This document shows positions 6,920 through 14,320 of a stretch of 17,335 nucleotides of DNA, piece by piece. Source of the DNA: an uncultured Eubacterium sp. Its GTDB lineage: Bacteria; Bacillota; Clostridia; Lachnospirales; Lachnospiraceae. The notes beneath the pieces were generated by a model. That model saw only the letters and a list, made by a program, of their open reading frames with translations, searched no databases and had not been told where the DNA came from. The DNA lies in NCBI GenBank assembly GCA_910577295.1, contig CAJTLS010000001.1:32483-49817 (forward strand), written 5' to 3'. Made by a program: the position numbers and the translations under genes. The first letter of the stretch is position 1, and every line of letters starts with the position of its first letter.

Positions 6920-7258
6920 ATGAAAAAGGAAATGAATAACAAAGAGATTGGATATCGTATTATGAGTACGAGACTTGACCACGGTTACTCGAGAGAATGT
7001 CTATCTGAACTGGCAGGAATTTCAGCCGGTTTTTTATATGAAATTGAACGTGGACTGAAAGGCTTTTCCGCCTGTTCACTGATGCATCTGGCAGAAGTGC
7101 TGGAAGTAAGTGCGGATTATATTATGACCGGATGCAAGAGTAAGGAAATAGAATCCGGCATTACTAAAACATTGGAAAAATTTGATTCATCCACACTGGA
7201 AATGATAGAACAACTCCTGAATCTTACCTATGAGATTGTGCAGAAAAGTGAGAAGTAG
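6920..7258 (+). CDS. Small XRE-family HTH regulator, paralogue of neighbour
   Basis: A TTG at 6911 is in frame, but it lies 1 nt after GGAG (6906-6909); the ATG at 6920 has 10-nt spacing and gives 112 residues beginning MKKEMNNKEIG. The HTH spans about 5-65 (SRECLSELAGISAGFLYEIE), closely matching the gene at 6335 over FLYEIE-G-KGFS, so the pair probably arose by duplication. The C-terminus (FDSSTLEMIEQLLNLTYEIV) is a predicted amphipathic helix, possibly for dimerisation. It is separated from the previous XRE gene by 258 nt containing a -10-like box, so it may have its own promoter. Target unknown. Confidence 0.8.
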   Translation: MKKEMNNKEIGYRIMSTRLDHGYSRECLSELAGISAGFLYEIERGLKGFSACSLMHLAEVLEVSADYIMTGCKSKEIESGITKTLEKFDSSTLEMIEQLLNLTYEIVQKSEK

Positions 7259-7300
7259 AGGCAAGCGGTATATTTGTCTTGCAAATCAAATAGAAATGAG

Positions 7301-7329
7301 TTTACATTATAGTTGCCGGATGTTATAAT
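7301..7329 (+). promoter_or_regulatory. pyrE promoter
   Basis: TTTACA (7301-7306) and a perfect TATAAT (7324-7329) are separated by 17 bp. Transcription would start near 7336, giving a leader of about 26 nt. This places the in-frame TTG 7338 and ATG 7341 at or next to the 5' end and supports translation from the ATG at 7362. The leader is too short for an attenuator. Confidence 0.8.
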
Positions 7330-7361
7330 TACATATATTGATGGACAGGAGGATGAAAGGG

Positions 7362-8039
7362 ATGGAGCAATATAAGCAGGAATTTATAGAGTTTATGGTA
7401 GAATCAGACGTGTTGAAATTTGGTGAATTTACGTTGAAAAGCGGTCGGAAATCCCCCTTTTTTATGAATGCGGGAGCCTATGTGACGGGCTCACAGTTAA
7501 AGCGTCTCGGTGAATATTATGCGAAAGCCATACATGATAATTTTGGAGAAGACTTCGACGTTCTCTTTGGTCCTGCTTATAAAGGAATACCGCTTAGTGT
7601 AGCTACGGCCATCGCTTTCCATGAATTGTACGGTAAAGAGATTCGATATTGCTCGAACCGAAAGGAAGAAAAGGATCATGGTGATACCGGCATTCTTTTG
7701 GGAAGCAAGTTGAAAGATGGTGACAGAGTAGTCATTATTGAAGATGTAACAACATCCGGAAAGTCGATTGAAGAGACATTTCCGATTCTGAAAGCACAGG
7801 GCAATGTTGAGATTTTAGGTCTGATAGTATCGCTGAACCGCATGGAGAAAGGAAGAAACAGCGAACAATCCGCTCTGGATGAACTCCATGAAGAGTATGG
7901 ATTTAAGACAGCCGCTATTGTGTCGATGAGCGATGTATTGGAATGCCTGTACAACAGGGAATGTCAGGGCCGGGTAGTAATTGATGATGCGATGAAAGAG
8001 GCGCTCGATGAATATTTTGAGAAGTATGGAGCAAAATGA
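7362..8039 (+). CDS. pyrE: Orotate phosphoribosyltransferase
   Basis: This enzyme transfers orotate to PRPP to make orotidine 5'-phosphate in de novo pyrimidine synthesis (cytosol). Using the ATG at 7362, 9 nt after AGGAGG (7347-7352), the protein has 225 residues. Signatures include FTLKSGRKSPFF (23-34), the substrate region FGPAYKGIPL (69-78), the mobile catalytic loop RKEEKDHGDTG (100-110) with conserved Lys and His, and the PRPP-binding loop VVIIEDVTTSGKS (123-135). Upstream in-frame starts at 7338, 7341 and 7353 lack a usable ribosome site. It is transcribed alone from its own promoter and ends at a strong terminator. No other pyrimidine gene and no long leader with an attenuator is visible here. 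Confidence 0.96.
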   Translation: MEQYKQEFIEFMVESDVLKFGEFTLKSGRKSPFFMNAGAYVTGSQLKRLGEYYAKAIHDNFGEDFDVLFGPAYKGIPLSVATAIAFHELYGKEIRYCSNRKEEKDHGDTGILLGSKLKDGDRVVIIEDVTTSGKSIEETFPILKAQGNVEILGLIVSLNRMEKGRNSEQSALDELHEEYGFKTAAIVSMSDVLECLYNRECQGRVVIDDAMKEALDEYFEKYGAK

Positions 8040-8048
8040 CTGACAAAG

Positions 8049-8107
8049 TTCCTATAAGATAAAAAATCCCTCGGATATATTCCGGGGGATTTTTTATCTT
8101 ATAGGAA
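8049..8107. terminator. Long bidirectional terminator after pyrE
   Basis: Arms starting at 8049 and ending at 8107 pair over about 25 bp: TTCCTATAAGATAAAAAATC on the left with its complement on the right, plus CCC and CGG closing the loop with one mismatch. The A6 and T6 tracts within the stem provide U-runs on both strands, so it can stop transcription from either side. Confidence 0.9.
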
Positions 8108-8110
8108 AGT

Positions 8111-8188
8111 GCGCCTTGTGCGGAGCGAAAACACGAAGAACTTTAGTTCTTTAGTGTTTTTTAGATGGCAGCGCTCCGTTGTGGGCGT
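8111..8188. repeat. Nested palindromic intergenic element
   Basis: Four concentric arms pair in order: GCGCC (8111-8115)/GGCGT (8184-8188), CGGAGCG (8121-8127)/CGCTCCG (8172-8178), AAAACAC (8128-8134)/GTGTTTT (8154-8160) and AAGAAC (8136-8141)/GTTCTT (8146-8151), with loop TTTA. The inner hairpin is followed by T residues and looks like a terminator. It lies in the 300-nt gap between pyrE and the pilus-like operon. Two more short hairpins follow: TGAAAAA (8226-8232)/TTTTTCA (8239-8245) and TCACAAA (8243-8249)/TTTGTGA (8264-8270), which share bases and cannot form together. The design recalls multi-copy intergenic palindromes; copy number is unknown. Confidence 0.65.
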
Positions 8189-8281
8189 TATACGCTTCAA
8201 TAGCCGCTATTTTGTCGCATATCGCTGAAAAAACGTGCTTTTTCACAAAGATATTGAATCCTTTTTGTGAGAATTTAATAA

Positions 8282-8310
8282 TTTACAAATGGCATTAGCG
8301 GTGTTATGAT
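8282..8310 (+). promoter_or_regulatory. Promoter of the Tad-like operon
   Basis: TTTACA (8282-8287) and TATGAT (8305-8310) are 17 bp apart, and TG at 8302-8303 makes an extended -10. Transcription would start near 8317, leaving a leader of about 36 nt before the TTG start at 8353. No operator is evident. Confidence 0.75.
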
Positions 8311-8352
8311 AAGAGCCAATCCACCCAAAACAATTCAAAAGGGGGGTCAGAT

Positions 8353-9180
8353 TTGAAAATTGCTTTTTGGAGCAATGGAAGGGGTAGGGCATGCGTCACA
8401 AGCAATCTTGCTTGTATCAGTGTATTATCTGCATTAGATTGTCCGCACGACCGGACGATTATCTTTGAAAATCATCGGAATATCATCAATTTGGAAAGTA
8501 CATTATTCAACCATAATTCCAACTGTGAAGTGAAAGAAAATTATCAATATGAAGTAGAGAGTGGACTCGGGAAAGTGCTGCGAATCGTGGAGCAGGGCGA
8601 AGAGATAACAAAGGAACGTCTGTATTGCCAGACGAGAGACTATCTCGGTAAGCGGCTGTTTTACCTGCCGTCCGATGACAGGAGCGCACAGAATCTGGAG
8701 TACTATATGGAAAGAGAAGCTGTAAGGACAATGAGATTTCTTGAGCAACACAGCGACAGGGTACTCGTGGATACTACTTCCGCGCCGCTTGTTAGTTCCC
8801 GCAAAATTTTGCAGAAAGCGGATATGGTTGTCGTTAATTTAAGTCAGAATCTGCAATTTCTGGAGCACTTTTTTCGAAATTATTCTTCCATTCAGAAACG
8901 GGCGTTTTATCTTGTTGGAAATTATGACGCCAATTCCCAATTAACGAGGGGCGAGATTATGAAGCGATATAACATTTGCGGAAGTCGGATTGGTGTGATT
9001 CCTCACAATGTACACTTTTCTGATGCCATTTCCAATGGACAAATCATCCCCTTTCTGCTCAAAAATTATTCTTCTCCGGTGCAGGCGGCAAACCATGATT
9101 TTATGGTGGCAGCCAGAGAAGCGGTGGGATTGTTTCACTATCAAATCAGGAAATACGAGAGAGGAGGCGAGGAGGGATGA
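8353..9180 (+). CDS. TadZ/CpaE-like protein with degenerate P-loop
   Basis: The 275-residue protein starts at TTG, preceded by a G-rich ribosome site (8341-8346). It has the order of a MinD/ParA-type ATPase: N-terminal strand MKIAFWSNGRGRACVTSNLA (P-loop position 7-18), a VLVDTTSA strand (137-144) in the Walker B position, ADMVVVNLSQN (156-166), then IGVIPHNVHFSDAISNGQII (213-232). The P-loop has neither the signature Lys nor the catalytic GKT, so ATP hydrolysis is doubtful. TadZ/CpaE proteins place Tad pilus machinery at the cell pole and several are known to be atypical ATPases. It overlaps the next gene by ATGA (4 nt) and heads the operon containing a CpaF-type ATPase. Family assigned from fold pattern and context. 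Confidence 0.68.
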   Translation: MKIAFWSNGRGRACVTSNLACISVLSALDCPHDRTIIFENHRNIINLESTLFNHNSNCEVKENYQYEVESGLGKVLRIVEQGEEITKERLYCQTRDYLGKRLFYLPSDDRSAQNLEYYMEREAVRTMRFLEQHSDRVLVDTTSAPLVSSRKILQKADMVVVNLSQNLQFLEHFFRNYSSIQKRAFYLVGNYDANSQLTRGEIMKRYNICGSRIGVIPHNVHFSDAISNGQIIPFLLKNYSSPVQAANHDFMVAAREAVGLFHYQIRKYERGGEEG

Positions 9181-11201
9181 AATTCAGATGGATACGAATC
9201 GTTTTTTCCGCACTCTTTTTATCCGGGACGATTCTTTTATCGTTTCCGGTGCAGGCGAAAGTCATTGTAAAGAACTTTGAAGAATTAAAAGAAGTGTTGG
9301 AATGTGAGCAGAAAAAACAGGTTGAACTGGGCGCAGATATCCCTATGTTACGACCGATAACGATACGGGGCCATAAGGTGATTGACGGAAAACATTATAC
9401 ATTGCGGCGTGGAAAGAAAAAAGGATTGTTGTATGGGGGAACGTTATTTTTGATGATGGGGGTTCAGTGCGAGTGGAAAAATGTCACGATATCGGGAGCG
9501 GGAAACTCTTCCGGCGTTGCAGGAAACGTTTTCGGGAGATTATTGGAGGCGAGGAGAGGCAGGACGATTGTCGGTGCAGGATCTGTTTGGGAAAGGAATG
9601 TAAATCAAAATCTGGCGGTAGACGGCGGAGGTGCCATCTTGGTTCAGTCAGGGGCACAGTGTATTATCGACGGCGGACAATTGTCGAATAATGAAAATGT
9701 ATCATGCGGTGCAGGCGCTCGGATAGAGAAAGGCGGGCGCATGACTATTTATGGGGGAAAGATAATAGATAATCGGGTGAGAGGAGCCGGAGCTGTCAAA
9801 GGTTTTGAGGGGCTTGGCGCTGCTATTTACAATGAGGGGGAGTTAAAAGTAATGGGTGGTGTCATAAAAGGAAACAAGGCCATTGCGTATTCGAATGCCG
9901 GAAAGAGGTATGGAGGGGCAGGCGGCGCTTTATATAATCGGGGCATATGTGCTATTTCGGGTGGATTCATACGGGACAATTATGCTTCGCAGCGTGGCGG
10001 CGCCATTTATACAGAAGCGCATTCGGTGCTAGAGATTACCGGTGGTAACATAGAAGCGAATCGGGACGACGAAGAGCGGCCGGTGTGGCTGGCAGGTTCT
10101 TGTATGTTGGGAAAGAGCGCGCTTCTCCGGCAGTTGTATATTGTCTCTTCTGCAAATGTAATCGTAAAAAAGGATTGGAAAAGCAGAAAACAGGTTGTAG
10201 TAGAGCCGTCTTCGTACAAGAGAGGTTTTTGTCTGCTAAGAGGGGGTAAAGGGGCTTTTGTTTTAAAGACAAGAGCGGGCTGGATGCTGAAGCGGCAAGA
10301 GGACGGCTACTATATTGCCAAAAGGGAAGAAAAGAAAGAGAAGAAAAGGAACGTTATAAAAGGAAACAGGAAGAAGGAGGACAGGGAACAGGTAAAGTGG
10401 GTGAGGAAGTTACCGAAAGGTCCCCGCATACAGTGTGGGAGAAGCAGACTGGTTTTCTATGAGGGGGAGTATGTAACGAAAGATGCTTTATGTTATGGAG
10501 TGACTGCACAGAGTAAGAGCGGAACGGCATTGCCGGTTGACGTACGGGGCAAAGCATTTCAGGATGGACGGCTCAATACGGAGCAGGCGTCGGCCGGAAG
10601 CGTTACTTTTTGTGCGAGAGAAGCCGGATACCAAAAGGCAGAAATAACCGTGAATTATGTAATAAAAGCGAACCGTAAACCAACGATAAAAACGGCTCCA
10701 CGTTATCTCTTTCTGGATGAATTAAAGGGGTTAGACAAAGAGAAATGGAAAACTCTTTTGTGGGAAGGGATGAGTTGGAGAGATGACTGTGACAAATGGG
10801 AAGACGCTGCTGTGGAGACAGAAGTAGAATACAGTAACTTAAAGGAAAACAGGGTGGGAAAGTATATTGTCAAAGGCTGTGTCAGAGACCAGTATGGTCA
10901 TCGCTATTACATGAAATCGGGAGAAAAGAGACGCTATGGACGGGGAAAAGAAATGCCGTTTACGATTACCATAACAGTGGTGGAACGTCGGGTGTATTCG
11001 AAAGATAATCCAATACCGAAAATACGTTTTTCTCCGGTTTTACAGACAGAAAAAGTAAAAGAGGAGTGGCATTTCAGCAGAGAAGATGTGCTGGCGGTAC
11101 AACAGTTTATGGAGCGGCGTGCCGACCCGTTTTCACAGGAGACGAATCAGGAATTTATGCGTAGATTTGAAAAGAACAAGAGGCGAGGTGTTTCAGGATG
11201 A
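9177..11201 (+). CDS. Secreted parallel beta-helix protein with Ig-like modules
   Basis: The 674-residue protein has a signal peptide (basic MKFRWIR, hydrophobic 8-24, likely cut after VQA at 27). Residues about 30-320 carry glycine-rich rungs of a right-handed beta-helix, with repeated GGAI and GGxIxxN-type turns (for example GGGAIL 150-155, GGKIIDNR 193-200, GGVIKGN 227-233, GGFIRDN 262-268, GGAIYTE 274-280, GGNIEAN 289-295). A very basic linker follows (about 388-430), then one or two beta-rich Ig-like modules (about 437-635) and a helical tail. No LPXTG, TM anchor or catalytic residues are seen. ATGA overlaps join it to both flanking genes, so it is made with the Tad-like machine, perhaps as its substrate or surface adhesin. 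Function inferred. Confidence 0.75.
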   Translation: MKFRWIRIVFSALFLSGTILLSFPVQAKVIVKNFEELKEVLECEQKKQVELGADIPMLRPITIRGHKVIDGKHYTLRRGKKKGLLYGGTLFLMMGVQCEWKNVTISGAGNSSGVAGNVFGRLLEARRGRTIVGAGSVWERNVNQNLAVDGGGAILVQSGAQCIIDGGQLSNNENVSCGAGARIEKGGRMTIYGGKIIDNRVRGAGAVKGFEGLGAAIYNEGELKVMGGVIKGNKAIAYSNAGKRYGGAGGALYNRGICAISGGFIRDNYASQRGGAIYTEAHSVLEITGGNIEANRDDEERPVWLAGSCMLGKSALLRQLYIVSSANVIVKKDWKSRKQVVVEPSSYKRGFCLLRGGKGAFVLKTRAGWMLKRQEDGYYIAKREEKKEKKRNVIKGNRKKEDREQVKWVRKLPKGPRIQCGRSRLVFYEGEYVTKDALCYGVTAQSKSGTALPVDVRGKAFQDGRLNTEQASAGSVTFCAREAGYQKAEITVNYVIKANRKPTIKTAPRYLFLDELKGLDKEKWKTLLWEGMSWRDDCDKWEDAAVETEVEYSNLKENRVGKYIVKGCVRDQYGHRYYMKSGEKRRYGRGKEMPFTITITVVERRVYSKDNPIPKIRFSPVLQTEKVKEEWHFSREDVLAVQQFMERRADPFSQETNQEFMRRFEKNKRRGVSG

Positions 11202-12253
11202 ATGATTTTCAAAAAAAATATTTATTAAAGCGTCAGGATTTTGGAGTCCTTTATCCGTATCTGATTGAAGATAAAGTCACGGATATTAATTGGAATGGAA
11301 AGCAGTTGTGGATTGATGATTTAGAGAGGGGAAGATATATGGCTGCGGACATCCTGTCCGTTGATTTTGTGGAGCGGTTCGTAACGTTGATTGCCAATGT
11401 GACCAATCAGGTCATTAACCGGACGCATCCGGTTATGGAGGCGGAAACCGAGGAGCTGCGTATCAGTATCGTCCATCAAAGCGTGGCGCATACGGGAACG
11501 TCGTTGTCATTGAGAAAGACGCCGGCCATTCGGCGTTTGAAAAAGGGAAGCTTAGTAGAGGAGGGTTATTGCAGCGAAAGTGTCCTCTCCTTTCTTCATC
11601 AATGTATCGGGGCGCATTTCAGCATTGTCATATGTGGTCTGCCTGGAGCGGGCAAGACGGAACTGTTAAAGTATCTGACGCAGTTTATCCCTGCCAGAGA
11701 ACGGGTAATTACGATTGAAGACGTACTGGAAATTCATTATCAGAAAATAAACCCCAATAAGGATTGTGTTGAGATGAAAGTGGCCGAAAACTTTACTTAT
11801 ATGGAAGCGATAAAGGCTTGTCTGCGGCAATTACCGGACTGGATTATTTTGTCGGAGATCCGTTCAACGGAAATCCGTTACCTGTTGGAGACGCTCAGTA
11901 CGGGAGCGAGCGGAATCACTACGGTTCATACGGATGATGTGCGCAATGTTCCAGAGAGGATGAAAAATATGGCGGGCGGATATGAAGATTTGAAGCGGAT
12001 TGAAAATGATACTTACCGCTATCTGGACGTGGGAATTTTAGTAAAAAAAATAAGAGGGGGAGACGGGAAAATATTTCGTCGTATCGAACAGATAGCGCTT
12101 TTTGAGCGTTATGCAAGAGGATGGGAGGAAACGAGGAACCAGATCGTGATGCTGATGGAGGATGGGAAACCGCTTGATAGTAACTTGCCGCGCCATATAT
12201 CAGAGCGATTTCACGAAGCGGGGATCATAATTCCGTCGGGAGGTGCCGTATGA
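11198..12253 (+). CDS. CpaF/TadA-type secretion ATPase
   Basis: The 351-residue protein is a hexameric-type ATPase of the type II/IV secretion superfamily that powers pilus assembly from the cytoplasmic face. It shows an N-terminal domain (1-110) with VTDINWNG, the arginine-containing RISIVHQS region (88-95), Walker A GLPGAGKT (147-154), Asp box VITIEDVLEI (170-179), Walker B WIILSEIRSTE (215-225) with Ser where most relatives have Gly, and His box GITTVHTDD (239-247). Catalytic residues are intact. About 350 residues is shorter than many CpaF proteins, which carry an extra N-terminal part. It is joined by ATGA overlaps to the beta-helix gene and to the TadB/C-like gene. Confidence 0.92.
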   Translation: MNDFQKKYLLKRQDFGVLYPYLIEDKVTDINWNGKQLWIDDLERGRYMAADILSVDFVERFVTLIANVTNQVINRTHPVMEAETEELRISIVHQSVAHTGTSLSLRKTPAIRRLKKGSLVEEGYCSESVLSFLHQCIGAHFSIVICGLPGAGKTELLKYLTQFIPARERVITIEDVLEIHYQKINPNKDCVEMKVAENFTYMEAIKACLRQLPDWIILSEIRSTEIRYLLETLSTGASGITTVHTDDVRNVPERMKNMAGGYEDLKRIENDTYRYLDVGILVKKIRGGDGKIFRRIEQIALFERYARGWEETRNQIVMLMEDGKPLDSNLPRHISERFHEAGIIIPSGGAV

Positions 12254-13440
12254 AGAGAAAAATAGTAATATCAATTTTTATGTTATTCTTTTATGCTTGT
12301 TTCATTGTCGGATTTCGTCTGCACTGGCTGTATGCCACAGTCCTGCTCATTTTATCGCAGGTGTACGCCTTTTTCTATTGTAAGATTAGAAGAAAAGGAG
12401 AATGCGCAAAAGAGGATTATTACGAAGTGACGATTTATATGGAGCAATTTCTTTGTTCTTATAAAAGGCTGGGCCATGTAAGGATGGCATGGGAGGATTG
12501 TTGTAATCTTTTTGAAGAAAAGAGTAACATCTATCAGGCGATTCAGCGTGCAATCCATATTATGGAGACAGGTGAAAATGGGCAGGGAAAAACAATATTG
12601 TCAGGTGCATTCCGCGAAATTGAATGTATCTACAATAGTAGAAGACTTGAGATGATGCATCGCTACATAGCGCAAATCGAACACACGGGAGTGGAAGTCA
12701 TAACTGCCATTGACATGATGTTAGGGGACTTGCAAAGTTGGAAACAACGCATTGTTATCTATCAGAAAAAGAAATCTTTTTTGAGAAAAGAATTTTTTCT
12801 GGCTGCTGTTTTCGCTCTTTTCATCTGCTGTGTAACTCATATGATTCTGCCTTATAATATGGTACATAAAGTAGAAGATATGACAGTTTATCAGGTATCT
12901 ACAACTGTAGTTTTGGTTTTGCTGCCACTATTTGTTCTCTTTGTTTACAACAATTGTGCAAAGTCATGGCTCGATAGCAGCCACCGGTTTGAGGACGCCG
13001 TCGAGGAGGAGTTTCCCTACTGGCTCTGGAGCGTGTCGTTATATTTGCAACAGGACAGCGTATATCATGCACTACAGCAGTCCTGTCGCGGTTTGAAAGG
13101 AGAATTGAGAGAAGAAGTGTGCCGTCTGCTGGAAAATATTTATGAAGAGCCAAATTCCCTGATACCGTATGTGGAATTTTTTCGGAATCGGGATTTACCT
13201 GAATTACATTCAGGAATGAAACTTCTGTATTCTTTTAGCAGCGGCGGTAATCCGGATATGCAGAAGCAGGTTTATTTTCTTGTGGAGCAGAATCAGAGGA
13301 TGATTGAACAAAGGGAATTAAACTGCCAGCAAATTGCTTTGTTGGCATTTCAGCTTGTAAAGCAGATTCCTGTGTTAATTGCCGGTGGGAAGATTGTTTT
13401 GGATGCGGTTGTATTTGTTTTGCAGATGGCAGAAATGTAG
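12250..13440 (+). CDS. TadB/TadC-like inner membrane platform protein
   Basis: The 396-residue protein has TM segments near 5-24, 26-44, 180-202 and 214-234 and a hydrophobic C-terminus (about 370-392). Between them lie two cytoplasmic helical regions (50-175 and 240-365), the layout of T2SF-domain platform proteins that contact the CpaF ATPase. Standard Tad systems have two such proteins, TadB and TadC. Only one is present here, and its sequence is divergent. The assignment rests on topology and on its place directly after the ATPase, with which it overlaps by ATGA. A 13-nt gap separates it from the next small gene. Confidence 0.72.
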   Translation: MKRKIVISIFMLFFYACFIVGFRLHWLYATVLLILSQVYAFFYCKIRRKGECAKEDYYEVTIYMEQFLCSYKRLGHVRMAWEDCCNLFEEKSNIYQAIQRAIHIMETGENGQGKTILSGAFREIECIYNSRRLEMMHRYIAQIEHTGVEVITAIDMMLGDLQSWKQRIVIYQKKKSFLRKEFFLAAVFALFICCVTHMILPYNMVHKVEDMTVYQVSTTVVLVLLPLFVLFVYNNCAKSWLDSSHRFEDAVEEEFPYWLWSVSLYLQQDSVYHALQQSCRGLKGELREEVCRLLENIYEEPNSLIPYVEFFRNRDLPELHSGMKLLYSFSSGGNPDMQKQVYFLVEQNQRMIEQRELNCQQIALLAFQLVKQIPVLIAGGKIVLDAVVFVLQMAEM

Positions 13441-13453
13441 AAAGGATGAGCGT

Positions 13454-13549
13454 ATGGAAGATTTGTTAAGACAATACAGTGAATGGATAGGGCTAATTAT
13501 ATTTGGAGGTTTTCTTATATGGGGATTACAACTGATATCTTTGTTATAA
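13454..13549 (+). CDS. 31-aa single-TM peptide in the Tad-like operon
   Basis: An ATG with AAAGGA (13441-13446) 7 nt upstream opens a 31-codon frame encoding MEDLLRQYSEWIG followed by a continuous hydrophobic segment to the C-terminus (LIIFGGFLIWGLQLISLL). The end overlaps the next gene by 31 nt in another frame. A short charged start followed by one TM helix recalls a Flp-type major pilin, but there is no prepilin cleavage motif (G followed by E at +5) and it is shorter than Flp. It could instead be a small membrane subunit of the platform. The ribosome site, operon position and strongly amphipathic composition favour a real gene; function unknown. Confidence 0.6.
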   Translation: MEDLLRQYSEWIGLIIFGGFLIWGLQLISLL

Positions 13550-13974
13550 AAAGGCGGGTATCTGTGTGTCTTGTCATTCTGCCTGTTGTTCTGGCGGTGA
13601 TTCTTTGTCTCGTACTCTTTTGGCAGTGGAAGCAGTTCGGTATGACAGATAGTATGACAGATAAAAAGAACCCGCCTGTTGAGAGCAGGACTTATATTTT
13701 GGGTGATGGCCCCCAATTATTGGCGCAAAGTATGCGGGTTGCACAGGGGCAGGAGCTGTTGCTGTCACGGATTGCACAGGCAAGGGATGAGAAAGGGAAC
13801 GATATAAGTTCACGTTTAATATTCCAGTGCCATTCGGCAAGGATTGACAGAGGGAGATTTTCTACGGAGCGTGCTGGTATATATGAAGTGGAAATACAGG
13901 TGAAAAGTCCGGTTTCGGGGAAAACGGCAGAAAAGACAATACAGTTATTGGTGGATGGGAGAGTGATGGAGTGA
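13519..13974 (+). CDS. Single-TM protein with extracellular Ig-like domain
   Basis: The ATG at 13519 has GGAGG (13505-13509) 9 nt upstream and is preferred over the in-frame ATG at 13483, giving 151 residues. A basic N-terminus (KRR at 11-13) precedes one TM helix (about 14-36), so the C-terminal part should face outward. After a polar linker, residues about 55-150 form a beta-rich module ending in AGIYEVEIQVKS...KTIQLLVDG, similar in style to bacterial Ig-like/cadherin-like folds, as in the beta-helix protein of the same operon. It overlaps the 31-aa gene by 31 nt and the next gene by GTGA. It could be a minor pilin or a surface-side scaffold; family not recognised. Confidence 0.7.
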   Translation: MGITTDIFVIKRRVSVCLVILPVVLAVILCLVLFWQWKQFGMTDSMTDKKNPPVESRTYILGDGPQLLAQSMRVAQGQELLLSRIAQARDEKGNDISSRLIFQCHSARIDRGRFSTERAGIYEVEIQVKSPVSGKTAEKTIQLLVDGRVME

Positions 13975-14294
13975 GAGGAATTATGAGTCAGTTTGTTCTC
14001 TTTATCTTTCTGACAGCTTTGTTTTGGATTAGCGTTACTTATGTTTCTCTGAATATGCAATATTGCAGCGCCAGAGAATATTATGCGGGAATCGTCAGGC
14101 AGATAGAGAACAGCTATTTTGATAGTGCGGTAATTCTTGATTGTGAAACCGAGGCGAAGCGGCGGGGATATCGGTTGTCAATCCGCTGCTATGGGAGAAA
14201 TGATAAGGATGCGAGAGTGACGATGCAATATGAGTTTGTGTTTCCGATGACACAGACAAAGAAATGTTATGTAATTGATGGTTATGCCCGATAA
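13971..14294 (+). CDS. Pilin-like single-TM protein
   Basis: Starting at GTG 13971 (GTGA overlap with the previous stop, GGGAG at 13957-13961) it has 107 residues; an ATG at 13983 is the alternative. An N-terminal TM helix (about 6-28, FVLFIFLTALFWISVTYVSL) continues into an amphipathic helix (CSAREYYAGIVRQIENSYFD) and a small beta-rich C-terminal domain with SIRCYG and VTMQYEFVF strands. Long hydrophobic N-terminal helix plus compact globular domain is the shape of a pseudopilin or TadE/TadF-like minor pilin. No canonical prepilin peptidase site is present. Role inferred from shape and operon. Confidence 0.68.
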   Translation: MRGIMSQFVLFIFLTALFWISVTYVSLNMQYCSAREYYAGIVRQIENSYFDSAVILDCETEAKRRGYRLSIRCYGRNDKDARVTMQYEFVFPMTQTKKCYVIDGYAR

Positions 14295-14320
14295 GACAAT
14301 GCGGAGAAAGAGAGGTATTT

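Noticed and set aside
7261..7283. GCAAG/CTTGC hairpin after the third small XRE gene as a terminator
   Set aside because: Only 5 bp and no T-run follows.
8140..8155. ACTTTAG and CTTTAGT repeats resembling LytTR half-sites near the Tad-like operon
   Set aside because: They are part of the inner hairpin of the palindromic element, are only 9 nt apart and lie about 130 nt from the promoter, so a link to the AgrA-like regulator is not supported.
9467..9691. Plus-strand 74-codon open frame inside the beta-helix gene
   Set aside because: Its Arg/Gly/Cys-rich composition is a shifted-frame reading of glycine codons of the beta-helix repeats.
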